Below are positions 35,655-37,180 of a DNA stretch of 37,180 nt, one piece after another (position 1 is the stretch's first letter; each line of letters opens with the position of its first letter). The stretch spans positions 1 through 37,180 of the forward strand of contig JASJDZ010000021.1 in assembly GCA_030065575.1 (NCBI GenBank), read 5' to 3'. Under the pieces are notes generated by a model. It searched no databases. It saw only the letters and a program-made list of their open reading frames with translations, and had not been told where the DNA came from. Both the position numbers and the translations under genes were made by a program. Source of the stretch: Acidimicrobiia bacterium. Its GTDB lineage: Bacteria > Actinomycetota > Acidimicrobiia > Spongiisociales > UBA5794.

Positions 35655-37180
35655 ATGCGAAGGATCATTGCTACTGCCATCGTTGTGCTCGCGCCTGTGC
35701 TGGTCTCCGTCCCGGCCGGGGCAGCGGGCGGCCCAGAGCCATTCGCCGACGAACGGGTGCAGCCTCTCGAGACAGACCTCATCGTCCCACCGCCCGTCGC
35801 CAACCGTCGCTCACTTGCGGCGTTCACCGAGTTCGACGGAGATCCGCTTCGGATCATCGTCTGGCCAAACGACACGAGGCGGTACTCGCTCGATACAGAC
35901 GTGATTGGCGTCTATGTGTGCACCTGGGCTGGCGCCACGGGAGGAATCGACCTGAGCGACGCCACGCTGACCCTCAATACCGAGGTCTCGGCCTTCTACT
36001 ACGGGATCTCCGGAGGGGCCTACCTTCCCTCTTTCCAGGCCCGCGACACGCTGACCATCGGATCTCCGCACTCCTTTGATGCGTGCCGTCAGGAGCTCCT
36101 CGACGAAGCATCTCCCGGCGATGCCGGCGTCATCGCAATCCTCGACAACAGCCTCAATGCCGGGCTTGCCAGCCCGGGTATCAGCTGCTCCAACTGCCAG
36201 AGCACATTCGAGACCTTCCCCGAGAACGGGCGATGGGCGATCGTCGAGGGTGAAGCCGTGAAGTCATTCGGGATCTACGACGCCCACATCACGACCGCGG
36301 CCCACGAGATTGGGCATACGATCAACTTCCCCCACTCCTACTCCGGCGTAGTCCTGTACGACCCGTGGGGCGAGCCGTACGTCGACGAGTACGACAACCC
36401 GATCGACTACATGAGCGGGAACATGCCCTCCGCTCTGATCGGGCGCCGTGTGGAGTATCCATATTCAACACTGGCTTTCAATCGCTACCGGGCCGGCTGG
36501 GTCGATCCCTCCGATGTGGTGTTCTACATCGGCGGCGTCGTCGACTACACGATCGCTCCTGTCGGAGTTGACGGGATCCAGATGGTGATCTTGCCCACCG
36601 ACTACGAGTACTCGCTCGTCACGCTCGATGCTCGCACCAACTCTGCGCTCGACCCGATTCCGGCCAACTTCGAAGGGATCTCGTCCCACTACATCGAGCA
36701 GTGGTGGAATGGGCCTGATGGTCAGGATCCGGTCGTCTCTCCGGTGGGTGGCGCCCTCTCCCGTGTGTATACCTATCCCCCGTCACCGGATTCGATCGAT
36801 CACGTAACCGGCGTCGGCGACCAACTCCTGCTCGACGTCGACAAGGGAGAGGATCTCCTCGCCCAAGGGACACTGCTCAAAGTCCTCGGAGAGACCGCAG
36901 ACGGCTTCCAAATTCGCCTCATCGGTTTTGATGACACCGTAGGAACGGTGTTCCTCAACGACATACTCTGGCTGGCCGAAGAGGGCATCACCAAAGGCTG
37001 CAACCCCGCCGCAGGCAACACCAGCTTCTGCCCCAACGATTACGTGACCCGGGGACAGATGGCAGCGTTCCTGGTCCGGGCACTGGGGCTAACCGACAAC
37101 GGGGGCGGCAACCTGTTCACCGACGATGACGGCAACATCTTCGAGGACGCCATCGACAAGCTCGCCACCGCCGGCATCAC
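35655..37180 (+). CDS. Secreted metzincin-like zinc protease with SLH region, partial
   Basis: The frame starts at ATG 35655 and is open for 508 codons to the window end. The signal peptide (MRRIIATAIVVLAPVLVSVPAGAAGG) directs export. The peptidase domain spans about residues 60-330, with HEIGHTINFPH giving zinc ligands His217, His221 and His227 and catalytic Glu218. A Met-turn-like DYMSGNM places Met253 as in metzincins. Asn replaces the usual Gly of HExxHxxGxxH. A Cys pair CSNC precedes it. A beta-rich linker follows, then from about residue 430 an SLH-type region (VFLNDILWLAEEGITKGCNP ... FCPNDYVTRGQMAAFLVRALGL, then the start of a second repeat). SLH regions bind cell-wall polymers, so this is probably a surface-held protease. 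Substrate unknown. Confidence 0.9.
   Translation, partial: MRRIIATAIVVLAPVLVSVPAGAAGGPEPFADERVQPLETDLIVPPPVANRRSLAAFTEFDGDPLRIIVWPNDTRRYSLDTDVIGVYVCTWAGATGGIDLSDATLTLNTEVSAFYYGISGGAYLPSFQARDTLTIGSPHSFDACRQELLDEASPGDAGVIAILDNSLNAGLASPGISCSNCQSTFETFPENGRWAIVEGEAVKSFGIYDAHITTAAHEIGHTINFPHSYSGVVLYDPWGEPYVDEYDNPIDYMSGNMPSALIGRRVEYPYSTLAFNRYRAGWVDPSDVVFYIGGVVDYTIAPVGVDGIQMVILPTDYEYSLVTLDARTNSALDPIPANFEGISSHYIEQWWNGPDGQDPVVSPVGGALSRVYTYPPSPDSIDHVTGVGDQLLLDVDKGEDLLAQGTLLKVLGETADGFQIRLIGFDDTVGTVFLNDILWLAEEGITKGCNPAAGNTSFCPNDYVTRGQMAAFLVRALGLTDNGGGNLFTDDDGNIFEDAIDKLATAGI

Noticed and set aside
35324..35875. Small proteins encoded across the hairpin array
   Set aside because: The frames exist because the repeats keep reading open; they repeat the same Arg-rich or Gly/Pro-rich words and lack ribosome sites. 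Paired substitutions support a structural element, not a protein.

Overview
The window looks like chromosomal DNA from a high-GC actinobacterium, most likely of the Acidimicrobiia or a close uncultured relative. The pointers are GC-rich codon use, many GTG and TTG starts, many lipoproteins, a LigB-type ATP-dependent DNA ligase, an F420-type nitroreductase-fold protein, and a C-terminal S-layer homology (SLH) segment of a style I associate with Acidimicrobiia secreted proteins. This placement is inference; there is no rRNA or tRNA gene to confirm it.

Layout. 1-547 (-): N-terminal part of a sugar-type ABC ATPase. 639-2840 (-): MMPL/RND transporter followed by a strong terminator hairpin. 3140-3730 (+): acidic lipoprotein. 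3765-6669 (-): DUF3179 lipoprotein and YibE/F membrane protein. 6788-7321 (-): a peroxiredoxin-like gene with an in-frame TGA exactly where the family has its catalytic cysteine, followed at once by a SECIS-like hairpin; I read it as an unannotated selenoprotein. 7431-9433 (+): two overlapping lipoprotein genes, the first with an HExxH site. 9443-10963 (-): DNA ligase. 11011-16735: surface-polysaccharide-type locus with a flippase, a GT4 glycosyltransferase and two asparagine-synthetase-like enzymes lacking the glutaminase cysteine. 16875-17840 (+): aldo/keto reductase. 17865-19035: divergent arsR/arsM arsenic unit with an operator-like dyad. 19069-22798: FtsX/MacB-type ABC exporter divergent from a GbsR/MarR regulator across a 36-base dyad. 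22897-24601: convergent uracil-DNA-glycosylase-like and AlkC-like repair genes. 24718-28257: SDR/DUF2867 protein, membrane-bound M28 peptidase and F420-type protein. 28325-34344 (-): gltB-gltD glutamate synthase. 34571-35278 (+): cytidylate-kinase-like protein. 35358-35585: a three-unit array of structured hairpin repeats with compensatory changes. 35655-end (+): secreted metzincin-like protease with an SLH region, cut by the window end.

The window is mainly housekeeping and envelope genes in short units. The most notable items are the probable selenoprotein, the covarying hairpin array with its unpaired GGAGACC motif complementary to the ribosome-binding site of the downstream protease, and the glutaminase-less asparagine-synthetase pair around a glycosyltransferase. 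No CRISPR array, insertion sequence, phage gene, rRNA or tRNA was recognised.
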